Assembly: GCA_017642695.1 (NCBI GenBank)
Contig: JAEPQD010000001.1
Location: 1 to 64,000, forward strand
Source of the DNA: Parvibaculum sp.
GTDB taxonomy: Bacteria > Pseudomonadota > Alphaproteobacteria > Parvibaculales > Parvibaculaceae
Direction: 5' to 3'
DNA: 64,000 bases
In this document: piece by piece, positions 34,349-42,037 of the stretch
How positions within the stretch are numbered: position 1 is the stretch's first letter
How the letters are laid out: each line of letters starts with the position of its first letter
The notes under the pieces: model-generated
Seen by the model: only the letters and a program-made list of their open reading frames with translations
Told to the model about the DNA's origin: nothing
Database searches by the model: none
Translations under genes and position numbers: made by a program

Positions 34349-35572
34349 ATGACCCATCGCATCGTGCCCGCAGATCCGTTTTCGATCCATGTTCCCGACG
34401 CGGAGATCGAGGACCTGAAGCGAAGACTGCAACGCACCCGCTTTCCGAACGAACCGCTCGGCAACGAGCAGTGGGAGTACGGCACAAGTCTTCCCTATAT
34501 GGAGCGGCTCGTCGAATACTGGCGTGATGATTTCGACTGGCGCACCGCCGAAGCGAGCCTCAACCGCTTTCCGCAATACCGCGCGACGCTGACCGACGAC
34601 GAGGGCGAGGATCACACGATCCACTTCATCTACGAGCGCGGCTCGGGCGACAATCCCGTGCCGCTGATCCTCACCCACGGCTGGCCGTCGACCTTCCGGG
34701 AATTTCTCGACGTCGTCGATCCGCTCGCGCATCCGGAGAAATACGGGAAACCCGGACCGGCATTCGACGTGATCGTACCGTCGCTGATCGGCTACGGCTT
34801 TTCCTCGCTGCCGAGGAAGCCCATCGGGCCCGGCGCCATTGCCGACCTCTGGCACCGGCTGATGACGGAAGTGCTCGGCTACGACCGCTATGCGGCGGAA
34901 GCGGGCGACTGGGGAAGTTTCGTCACATCGCGCCTCGCGCTTCAGCATTCGGAAGCCGTGATGGGTATCCATCTGACGATGCTGCCGCTCCGGCCACATC
35001 TCAAACACGAGAGCCAGCCGCCGGTAACGGAAGAGGAAGGCCACTGGATCGCGAAAATGCAGAAATGGTGGCGGCAGGAAGAAGGCTACCGTTCGATCCA
35101 GTCGACGAAACCGATGGCGCTCGCGTTTGCGGTGATGGACAGTCCTGCCGGGCTCGCCGGCTGGCTCGCCGACAAGTACTACCGTCTCGGCGACACCGAC
35201 AAGACCGAGACGATGGAAGGCATGATCGCGCGCTTTCCGTTCGATCACATTCTGACCCAGTTTTCGATCTACTGGTTTACCGGAACAATCAATTCGGCGA
35301 ACACGCTCTACAAGGCAGGTCCAGCCGAGGGAACGGCGCTTCTGAAACCGGGAGAGAGGGTGACAGTGCCGACATCCTATTCCGAATATCCGATCGATGT
35401 GCTGCCGGATACGCCGCGCTCCTGGGCGGAACGCGGATACAATATCGTGCGTTGGCGCATGATGGACCGCGGCGGGCATTTCGCAGCTATGGAAGAGCCT
35501 GAACTCTTCGCCGACGACGTACGCGATGCATTTCGTGAAATGGGCATCACGGAAGGAACCAAAGCCGAATGA
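34349..35572 (+). CDS. Epoxide hydrolase (EHN-domain, microsomal type), second of a tandem pair
   Basis: 407 aa, same architecture as the upstream gene: FDWRTAEASLNRFPQYRATL, HGWPSTFREF, nucleophile in AGDWGS, and DRGGHFAAMEEPELFADDVR. The two copies are clearly diverged paralogues with different lid regions, implying different substrates rather than a recent duplication. The stop overlaps the transporter start by 4 nt (ATGA), so the three genes form one transcription unit. Confidence 0.92.
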   Translation: MTHRIVPADPFSIHVPDAEIEDLKRRLQRTRFPNEPLGNEQWEYGTSLPYMERLVEYWRDDFDWRTAEASLNRFPQYRATLTDDEGEDHTIHFIYERGSGDNPVPLILTHGWPSTFREFLDVVDPLAHPEKYGKPGPAFDVIVPSLIGYGFSSLPRKPIGPGAIADLWHRLMTEVLGYDRYAAEAGDWGSFVTSRLALQHSEAVMGIHLTMLPLRPHLKHESQPPVTEEEGHWIAKMQKWWRQEEGYRSIQSTKPMALAFAVMDSPAGLAGWLADKYYRLGDTDKTETMEGMIARFPFDHILTQFSIYWFTGTINSANTLYKAGPAEGTALLKPGERVTVPTSYSEYPIDVLPDTPRSWAERGYNIVRWRMMDRGGHFAAMEEPELFADDVRDAFREMGITEGTKAE

Positions 35573-37344
35573 CCCTCGATCAGGGGCTTGCCTTCGGCAT
35601 CCTGTTCATGGCGCTGGTGCTTTTCGCATCGGGCAAGCTCCGCCATGACATCGTTGCCCTGATTTCGCTCGTCGCCGTATCGCTGGCAGGCCTCGTCAAA
35701 CCGACGGAAATCCTCTCGGGCTTTGGCCATCCAGCGGTAATAACGGTAGCCGCGGTTCTGGTCGTTTCGGAAGCGCTGCGCAGCTCAGGGCTCGTCGATG
35801 TCGTTGTGCGGCGCATCCTGCCCCTGACAAAGACGACAACCGGCCATATCGGCATCCTGACGGGTGTCGTCGCCGTAGCTTCCTCTTTCATGAACAATGT
35901 CGGTGCTCTCGCGATCATGCTGCCCGTTGTGCTTGCGACAGCAGCCGAACGCGGACGTCCGCCCGCCATGCTGCTCATGCCGATTGCGTTCGGTTCGATG
36001 CTCGGAGGCATGATGACGATGATCGGCACGCCGCCGAACATCATCATCGCAAGTTTTCGCCGCTCCTACACCGATCAACCGTTCGGCATGTTCGATTTCG
36101 CCTGGGTTGGGCTTCCCGTTGCCGTGATCGGCATTCTCTTCATCGCGCTCGGTGCCTGGCGCCTCATTCCGCGCGAGAGAAAGGGCGGCGTCTCGCCCGA
36201 GGACATGTTCAGCCTTGAAGAATATGTGATCGAAGTGCGCGTCGGCGAAAAGAGCCCGCTGATCGGCAGGCGCATCGCGCATATGGAAGAAGCTGCAGGC
36301 GAAGACATCGTGATCGCCGCACGCGTGCGCGAGGATGGCCAGCTCTACGAGCCGGAAAGCTGGCAACCTGTGGAAGCGAACGATCTCTTCATCCTGCGTG
36401 CGGATCCGGCCGATCTGACCGAGTTCCTCAACAATCAGGGACTGGAGCTCGTGGGCTCGGACGGCAAAAGCCGGGCCGACATCACGAGTACGGACCTGAA
36501 GCTGATGGAAGCGATCATCGGCCCGAATTCACCGCTGATTGGCTTCGGCCCGCGTACGCTGACGCGACTGGCGGGGGATGAGTTCCATCTCTTTGCGGTC
36601 GCACGGCGCGGCGAGCCCATTGGCGGACGGCTGCATAATGTCCGCTTCCAGACAGGCGACGTCTTGCTGTTGCAGACGCGCGAAGGGTCGGACCTGCAAC
36701 TGCCCGCGGATCTCGGGCTGCTGCCTCTCCCCGAACGCGGATTGAAGCTCGGAGGCGCGAGGCGTCTCGGCACCGCCTTCACCATCTTCGGCGGCGCTAT
36801 TGCGCTTTCGATGACCGGCGTGATGCCGATTGGCGTCGCCTTTCTTGCCGCAATCGTTCTCTACGTGATTACCGGCATCCTGCCGCTCCGCGATCTCTAC
36901 CGCCACATCGACTGGCCGGTCATCGTGCTGCTCGGCGCAATGATCCCCGTCGGCCAGGCCCTGCAGAACACGGGCTCCGACACGCTGATCGCCGAAAGCA
37001 TCGCAGGCTTGGCTGAGACACTACCGCTCTGGGCGCTCATCGCGGTGTTGCTCGTCGTCACCATGGTCCTGACCGACGTCATCAACAACGCGGCGACGGC
37101 GCTCATCATGGCGCCGATCTCGATTGCCATCGCCCAGGCGCTGGGCGCCAATCCGGACGCGTTCCTGATGACGGTCGCCATCGGTGCGAGTTGCTCGTTC
37201 CTGACGCCCATCGGGCATCAGTCGAATACACTGGTCATGGGCCCGGGGGGCTACAGATTTTCGGACTACTGGAGGCTAGGCCTGCCGCTCGAGATTGTGG
37301 TGACACTAGTCTCGGTGCCGGCAATCCTGTTCTTCTGGGGCTGA
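35569..37344 (+). CDS. SLC13/DASS-type anion permease with two RCK_C (TrkA-C) domains
   Basis: 591 aa. The N-terminal half has membrane helices with the transporter motif SSFMNNVGALAIMLPV and IGTPPNII. Two cytoplasmic TrkA-C-like domains follow (about 208-290 and 300-380), then a second set of helices with the symmetric VINNAATALIMAPI and LTPIGHQSN. Proteins of this layout carry sulfate or dicarboxylates with Na+. Translational coupling to epoxide hydrolases suggests uptake of an organic acid, but the substrate is unproven. Confidence 0.9.
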   Translation: MTLDQGLAFGILFMALVLFASGKLRHDIVALISLVAVSLAGLVKPTEILSGFGHPAVITVAAVLVVSEALRSSGLVDVVVRRILPLTKTTTGHIGILTGVVAVASSFMNNVGALAIMLPVVLATAAERGRPPAMLLMPIAFGSMLGGMMTMIGTPPNIIIASFRRSYTDQPFGMFDFAWVGLPVAVIGILFIALGAWRLIPRERKGGVSPEDMFSLEEYVIEVRVGEKSPLIGRRIAHMEEAAGEDIVIAARVREDGQLYEPESWQPVEANDLFILRADPADLTEFLNNQGLELVGSDGKSRADITSTDLKLMEAIIGPNSPLIGFGPRTLTRLAGDEFHLFAVARRGEPIGGRLHNVRFQTGDVLLLQTREGSDLQLPADLGLLPLPERGLKLGGARRLGTAFTIFGGAIALSMTGVMPIGVAFLAAIVLYVITGILPLRDLYRHIDWPVIVLLGAMIPVGQALQNTGSDTLIAESIAGLAETLPLWALIAVLLVVTMVLTDVINNAATALIMAPISIAIAQALGANPDAFLMTVAIGASCSFLTPIGHQSNTLVMGPGGYRFSDYWRLGLPLEIVVTLVSVPAILFFWG

Positions 37345-37354
37345 AAGCAGACTC

Positions 37355-37879
37355 TCAGTCCGGCGTACCCGCACCGATGTCGATCCATGTCGTGTCTTCG
37401 TATCCGAGAATCTCGTATGGCCCCGGGTCATAGGCAACGGGCTCAAGCGCGCCGAAATAGGAGAGGATCATCCAGTGCCCGGAATGGCGATGAAACATCG
37501 GCAGTGTCAGGACTTCTGCCCTGTCGACCATGTTGTCGCGGCGGCTGCGGATGATATTCCAACGACCGCAGGGGTATGAAATCTGGGTCTGGATGAGCTT
37601 GATGTAGTCCGGCCGGACCTGCGGCAGGATCAGATCGAGCGCGTTCTTGCCGGTCGGGTCGAAACCCATCGCCCGGCAAACGGCGGTGCCGGTAAGGCGC
37701 TGCAGAATGAGATCTTCGGAAATCACTTCGAGGATCGTCACGGCCGGCATCAGGGCGGCGATACGCGCCGGACTGAATTCGCTCCGGTCCGGCACGACAC
37801 CGGTTTTGGGCAGGCTGCTCCAGTAGCCAAGAAACGTTTTGGCACCGGCGGTTTGCAGCACGTCAGGTTCGGCAAGCAT
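37355..37879 (-). CDS. PAS domain protein of the PF07310 (PAS_5) type
   Basis: 174 aa, soluble. The pattern LGYWSSLPKTGVVPDRSEFSPARIAALMPAVTILEV is typical of the alphaproteobacterial PAS_5 family, which is nearly always a stand-alone domain. No kinase, GGDEF or other output domain is attached. Function unknown; presumably a small sensory or regulatory protein. Convergent with the SLC13 gene. Confidence 0.75.
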   Translation of the reverse strand: MLAEPDVLQTAGAKTFLGYWSSLPKTGVVPDRSEFSPARIAALMPAVTILEVISEDLILQRLTGTAVCRAMGFDPTGKNALDLILPQVRPDYIKLIQTQISYPCGRWNIIRSRRDNMVDRAEVLTLPMFHRHSGHWMILSYFGALEPVAYDPGPYEILGYEDTTWIDIGAGTPD

Positions 37880-37977
37880 CGGATTATTCCCGCCAGGTAC
37901 GAAAACGAGATACTCGTCTTAGTTCTAGGCGGGCATGCTTAATGTTCGATGAATCCCGGTTTTCCGGAAAATATTGT

Positions 37978-38937
37978 TCAGGAAAGGCCGAGTCGCCCCA
38001 TTGCGAGAAACTTCTCGCGACGAACCCGGCGAATGGAATCCGCATCGAGCTTTTCGAGCCCCTTGAGCTCTTCCGCAATCGCGTCGCCGGTTTCCTTGAT
38101 CATCTGCTGCCGTTCGCGATGGGCGCCGCCCGTTGGCTCCGGCAGGATGCGGTCGATTACACCAAGTTCCTTGAGATGCTGCGCGGTGATCTTCATCGCA
38201 GTCGCAGCTTCCTTCGCCTTGTCGGAACTGCGCCAGAGAATGGAAGACGCTCCTTCCGGCGAGATCACGCTGTAGATCGAATGCTCGAGCATCAGCACAC
38301 GGTTGCCGCAGGCAATGCCGATGGCGCCGCCGGACATACCCTCGCCGATGATGACCGAAATGAGCGGCACACCCAGCGATAGGCAGCGATCCGTCGAGCG
38401 CGCAATCGCTTCGGCGACGCTGCGTTCTTCGCTTTCCATGCCAGGATAGGCGCCGGAGGTATCGGCAAGCGTGACGACCGGAATGCCGAAGCGCTCGGCA
38501 AGTGTCATCAATCGGATCGCCTTGCGATAGCCTTCGGGACGAGCCATGCCGAAATTGTGCTTGATGCGCCCCTGCGTGTCCGAGCCCTTCTCATGCCCGA
38601 TAAACATGACCGACCGGCCGCGAAAACGTCCGAGCCCGCCGACAATCGCCGAATCTTCACCATAAAGCCGGTCACCGGCAAGCGGCGTGAAGTCTTCCGC
38701 CAGTCGCTCCACGTAATCGAGGAAATGGGGCCGTGCCGGATGACGCGCTACCTGCACCTTCTGCCAAGGCGTAAGCGAGGCGTAGGTTTCCTGCAGAAGC
38801 TGCGACGCCTTGAGCTCGAGTTTGGAGACTTCATCGCCAATGCTGACCGACGGGTCTTCCTGTGCGAGGAGCTTCAGCTCCTGCACCTTACCCTCCAGTT
38901 CCGCTATCGGTTTCTCGAAATCGAGATAGGTGTGCAT
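37978..38937 (-). CDS. accA: Acetyl-CoA carboxylase carboxyltransferase subunit alpha
   Basis: Transfers carboxyl from biotin-BCCP to acetyl-CoA together with AccD, first step of fatty-acid synthesis. 319 aa with the opening YLDFEKPIAELEGKV, LADTSGAYPGMESEERS and ISVIIGEGMSGGAIGI, all AccA signatures. The ATG at 38937 has GGAG 4 nt upstream; the longer reading to 39027 is unsupported. Confidence 0.97.
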   Translation of the reverse strand: MHTYLDFEKPIAELEGKVQELKLLAQEDPSVSIGDEVSKLELKASQLLQETYASLTPWQKVQVARHPARPHFLDYVERLAEDFTPLAGDRLYGEDSAIVGGLGRFRGRSVMFIGHEKGSDTQGRIKHNFGMARPEGYRKAIRLMTLAERFGIPVVTLADTSGAYPGMESEERSVAEAIARSTDRCLSLGVPLISVIIGEGMSGGAIGIACGNRVLMLEHSIYSVISPEGASSILWRSSDKAKEAATAMKITAQHLKELGVIDRILPEPTGGAHRERQQMIKETGDAIAEELKGLEKLDADSIRRVRREKFLAMGRLGLS

Positions 38938-39103
38938 CGCGCTCCGGCAGCTCCCGCACGGCCGCGAAAGCGGACCCGGCGAACGAACCTCTTTTTGGGG
39001 TCCGTTATTGGCAAGTGCGCGGCACACTGACCCGCCCCCGCCTCCTTGTCAACCGGCGCCGCCCCCAAAGGTAAATGGCGGAATCCTGCGCTTCTCGAGC
39101 CGG

Positions 39104-39130
39104 TGTCACAAAACCGGAACCTGCCTCGTC
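39104..39130 (+). promoter_or_regulatory. ECF41-type promoter
   Basis: TGTCACA (39104-39110), exactly 16 bp, then CGTC (39127-39130). This is a perfect match to the published ECF41 target motif TGTCACA-N16-CGTC. Transcription would start near 39137, about 34 nt before the ATG of the first gene of the operon whose last gene encodes the ECF41 factor. Confidence 0.88.
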
Positions 39131-39170
39131 TTGAAGGGGAAGTCCTTGTTCACACCGACAGGAGGTTCCG

Positions 39171-39593
39171 ATGACGGATCTCGTGCTACCTAAATACAAA
39201 AGCCCTCCGCTGAGAACCGCGGCTCTCATCATCTGGGGCCTGCTCTGGCTCGGAAATGCACTCTGGATGCTGGCGGATCCGGCCGGCTGGTACGCCAGCA
39301 TCGACGGAGTTCCCAACACCGGCCCCTACAACCATCATTTCGTGCGCGATATCGGTGTCGCCTACCTGACCCTCGCGCTACTTGTCGTGGGTGCGATCCG
39401 CTGGCCGGGCGCGGCAGTTCCGTTGCTCTCCGCCGTCACAATTTATCTCACCCTGCATGCCTTGCTGCATATCTGGGACATCGCGGCGGCGCGTCTTCCC
39501 GCCGAACATCTCCTTGTGGATCTGCCGGGCGTCTTTGCGCCTCCCTTCATTTCGGCGGCGCTTACCTGGTGGGCAAAGCCCACCCGCTTCTGA
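39171..39593 (+). CDS. Small four-helix membrane protein of the ECF41 operon
   Basis: 140 aa with four predicted membrane helices (about 17-36, 62-80, 83-103, 118-136). A conserved-looking His/Asp-containing segment HHFVRDIGVAYL and the pair H-A-LLH-IWD in helix 3-4 could bind metal or quinone, but no family is recognised with confidence; the layout resembles DoxX/DUF4345-like small membrane proteins. GGAGG is placed ideally before the ATG. First gene after the ECF41 promoter. Confidence 0.8.
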   Translation: MTDLVLPKYKSPPLRTAALIIWGLLWLGNALWMLADPAGWYASIDGVPNTGPYNHHFVRDIGVAYLTLALLVVGAIRWPGAAVPLLSAVTIYLTLHALLHIWDIAAARLPAEHLLVDLPGVFAPPFISAALTWWAKPTRF

Positions 39594-39614
39594 TCCTCAG
39601 CACAGGAGACAATC

Positions 39615-40166
39615 ATGTTCGGATTTCTCGCTCGCCGTCTCATCGACATGCAGGAGCGGATTACCGGGTCGAGCGCGGATTATGCGCGCGACCTCCATGC
39701 AGGCTCGCCCGCCGCCTTCTGGCGCTTCACGATCTCCATGATGTCCTCCCGCTACGTGAAGAGACTGCCTCCCGAAGTCTATTGTGTCGCTGGCCTTGCC
39801 GCTTTGCGGTCGGAGGATTGTGGCCCCTGTGTCCAGATCGGCGTCAACCTCGCACTCGCACAAGGCATCTCGCCGACTGTCGTGCGCGCAGCCGCAACAG
39901 GCGATATCGAATCGCTCAGTGAAGAGAATCGTTTGGCCTTCGAATTTGCCCGCGCGGTCGCGACGCGTGACTTTCGCGCCGAAGAGTTACGCCCCATGAT
40001 CGAGAGAAACTGGGGCAAGGCCGGGCTGGCCGAACTGGCGCTCGAGATTGCGAGCGTGCGGGCCTATCCGGCGATGAAGCGCGCTTTGGGATATGGTCAA
40101 TCCTGTCAGCGCGTCGTCATCGAAGGCGAGGTGGCTGACGCAGGCCCCAGAGAGGCAGCGGCATGA
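39615..40166 (+). CDS. AhpD/carboxymuconolactone decarboxylase-like protein
   Basis: 183 aa, mainly helical. The redox pair C-x-x-C in SEDCGPCVQIG (about 69-72) corresponds to the AhpD active site, although the usual downstream His is replaced (VNLA). Members of this superfamily are the classic genes linked to ECF41 sigma factors. It probably acts as a peroxidase or disulfide reductase. The end overlaps the sigma gene start by 4 nt (ATGA). Confidence 0.82.
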   Translation: MFGFLARRLIDMQERITGSSADYARDLHAGSPAAFWRFTISMMSSRYVKRLPPEVYCVAGLAALRSEDCGPCVQIGVNLALAQGISPTVVRAAATGDIESLSEENRLAFEFARAVATRDFRAEELRPMIERNWGKAGLAELALEIASVRAYPAMKRALGYGQSCQRVVIEGEVADAGPREAAA

Positions 40167-41062
40167 AAGCGACGGTGGAACCAGAGGGAAAGGACAAGGT
40201 TTTCGAGCACCACCGCGCCCGTGTCTTTTCCGTCGCCTATCGCATCCTTGGTTCGGTAGCGGATGCCGAGGATGTCGTGCAGGACGCCTGGCTGCGCTGG
40301 CGGAACACCGAAACATCCGGCATCCAGAACCCCGAAGCGTGGCTTGTGACGACCGTCGCGCGGCTTGCCATCGACCAGTTGCGCAGTGCCCGCGCCAGAC
40401 GGGAAACCTATGTCGGCCCATGGCTGCCGGAACCGATCGTTGAGCTTGCGAGCGAGAGCGAGACGACCCCCGAAGAGCGCCTGTCGCTTGCCGATGATAT
40501 CTCGATGGCGCTGCTCCACATGCTGGAGCGCCTCGCGCCGGAAGAGCGCGCGGCCTTCCTGCTGCACGATGCCTTCGACTATGGCTATGGTGAGCTGGCA
40601 GCGCTTCTCGGCAAATCGGAAGCCGCCTGCCGCCAGACGGTGAGCCGCGCCCGCAAGCGCGTTAGAGACGCTCATCCGCGTTTCGATACCAGTGCAACCG
40701 AGCATCGCCGTCTTGCGGCGGCCTTCAGCAGCGCGATCTCGGCTGCCGACCCCAAGGCCCTGATCGAGTGTTTCAGCGACGACGTGGTGTTCTATTCAGA
40801 CGGCGGCGGCAAGGCGATTGCCGCGCTGAACCCGCTCTACGGTCCAGATCACGTGACACGTTTCCTGATAGGCATCCTGAAGAAGCGGCCGGAAAACTTT
40901 TCCGTGCGGCCTGCAATCGTGAACGGGCTTCCGGGTTTTCTGATGACAGAAGGAGGAGGCCGAATTCATTCGGCCCTGAGCTTCGGCGTCAGTGACGGCC
41001 GCATCTCCGCACTCTACATGATCCGCAATCCGGACAAGCTGCAGCACACGGACCGGCTTTAG
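40163..41062 (+). CDS. ECF41 family RNA polymerase sigma factor with SnoaL-like C-terminal domain
   Basis: 299 aa. Sigma region 2 (about 15-80; YRILGSVADAEDVVQDAWLRW), the linker motif WLPEP, sigma region 4 (about 115-170; LLGKSEAACRQTVSRARKRV) and a C-terminal SnoaL-like domain with the ECF41 signatures DGGGK and NPDKL. In studied ECF41 factors this extension both assists and limits activity in place of an anti-sigma factor. No anti-sigma gene is present. Coupled to the AhpD-like gene; the operon promoter carries its own recognition motif. Confidence 0.93.
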   Translation: MKATVEPEGKDKVFEHHRARVFSVAYRILGSVADAEDVVQDAWLRWRNTETSGIQNPEAWLVTTVARLAIDQLRSARARRETYVGPWLPEPIVELASESETTPEERLSLADDISMALLHMLERLAPEERAAFLLHDAFDYGYGELAALLGKSEAACRQTVSRARKRVRDAHPRFDTSATEHRRLAAAFSSAISAADPKALIECFSDDVVFYSDGGGKAIAALNPLYGPDHVTRFLIGILKKRPENFSVRPAIVNGLPGFLMTEGGGRIHSALSFGVSDGRISALYMIRNPDKLQHTDRL

Positions 41063-42018
41063 GACGCCTTGCCCTTCTTTGCGAGGGGATGATGCGTCTG
41101 CACCAGCTCCTTCAGCCGCTCGTCGAGCACATGTGTATAGATCTGCGTCGTCGAGATGTCGGCATGGCCCAGCATCTGCTGTACGGCGCGCAGATCGGCA
41201 CCGTTGGCGAGAAGATGGCTCGCAAACGCATGACGCAGAGTGTGCGGTGAGACGCGCGTCGGGTCGAGACCCGCTGCAACCGCAAGATCCTTCAGAAGCT
41301 GGGCGAAACGATGCCGCGTAAGATGGCCCTGCCGGCCGCGCGAGGGGAACAACCAGGGTGAAACATGGTCCCCAAGCCGCATCGAGCGCAGCGGCAGATA
41401 AGCGTCGATCGCGGCGCGTGCCGTTTCCGACAAGGGCACAAGCCGCTCGCGGCCACCCTTGCCACTCACTGCAAGGAACCGTTCCTCGCCCCGCACAGCC
41501 GAAAGCGGCAGGCCGACGAGCTCCGAAACGCGAAGGCCAGTCGCATAAAGCACTTCCATCAGACAGACGAGGCGGGCCCGCTTGTAGGCAAGCACCGCTT
41601 CTTCCTGAGTGCGCCCGTCTTCCGCGCGCTGCGCGGCGGCAAGAAGCGCATCAACTTCCTCGACCGTGAGCGTCTTCGGCAACGGGCGTGCACGGCGCGG
41701 CCCCTCGATAGATCCACACGGATCGTCCGCACGAACGCCTTCCGCGAAAAGGAAACCGTGAAACTGCCGAATGGCGGAAAGCCTGCGGGCAGCGGTCGAG
41801 GCTGAGAGTCCTTGTTCGGAGAGACCTTCGAGATAGTCGCGAACGTCACGCGTCGTCGCACCGCTCTGATCCCGATCCCGCGTCGCCAGAAAGGCAGAAA
41901 AGTCTTTCAGGTCGCGCTCATAGGCATCGAGCGTGTTACGCGCCGCACCGCGCTCGGCGCTCAGCATTTCGAGAAAGGCTTCGAGATGATGCCCGCGCTC
42001 CTGAGACTTTTTCGACAT
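41059..42018 (-). CDS. xerD: Site-specific tyrosine recombinase XerD
   Basis: Resolves chromosome dimers at dif together with XerC. 319 aa: N-terminal core-binding domain (about 10-95), then the catalytic domain with Arg in ATGLRVSELVGL, HTLRHAFASHLL (H-x-x-R), LGHADISTTQIYTH (His and the Tyr nucleophile). The length, the absence of phage genes and the position between housekeeping genes argue for the chromosomal XerD, not an integrase. The ATG at 42018 has GGGTGAG upstream. Convergent 4-nt overlap with the sigma gene. Confidence 0.93.
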   Translation of the reverse strand: MSKKSQERGHHLEAFLEMLSAERGAARNTLDAYERDLKDFSAFLATRDRDQSGATTRDVRDYLEGLSEQGLSASTAARRLSAIRQFHGFLFAEGVRADDPCGSIEGPRRARPLPKTLTVEEVDALLAAAQRAEDGRTQEEAVLAYKRARLVCLMEVLYATGLRVSELVGLPLSAVRGEERFLAVSGKGGRERLVPLSETARAAIDAYLPLRSMRLGDHVSPWLFPSRGRQGHLTRHRFAQLLKDLAVAAGLDPTRVSPHTLRHAFASHLLANGADLRAVQQMLGHADISTTQIYTHVLDERLKELVQTHHPLAKKGKAS

Positions 42019-42037
42019 ATAACTCACCCGTTTGAAC

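Noticed and set aside
41059-42018. Phage-type integrase marking a mobile element
   Set aside because: Length, motifs and housekeeping neighbours fit chromosomal XerD; there are no flanking repeats, tRNA or phage genes.
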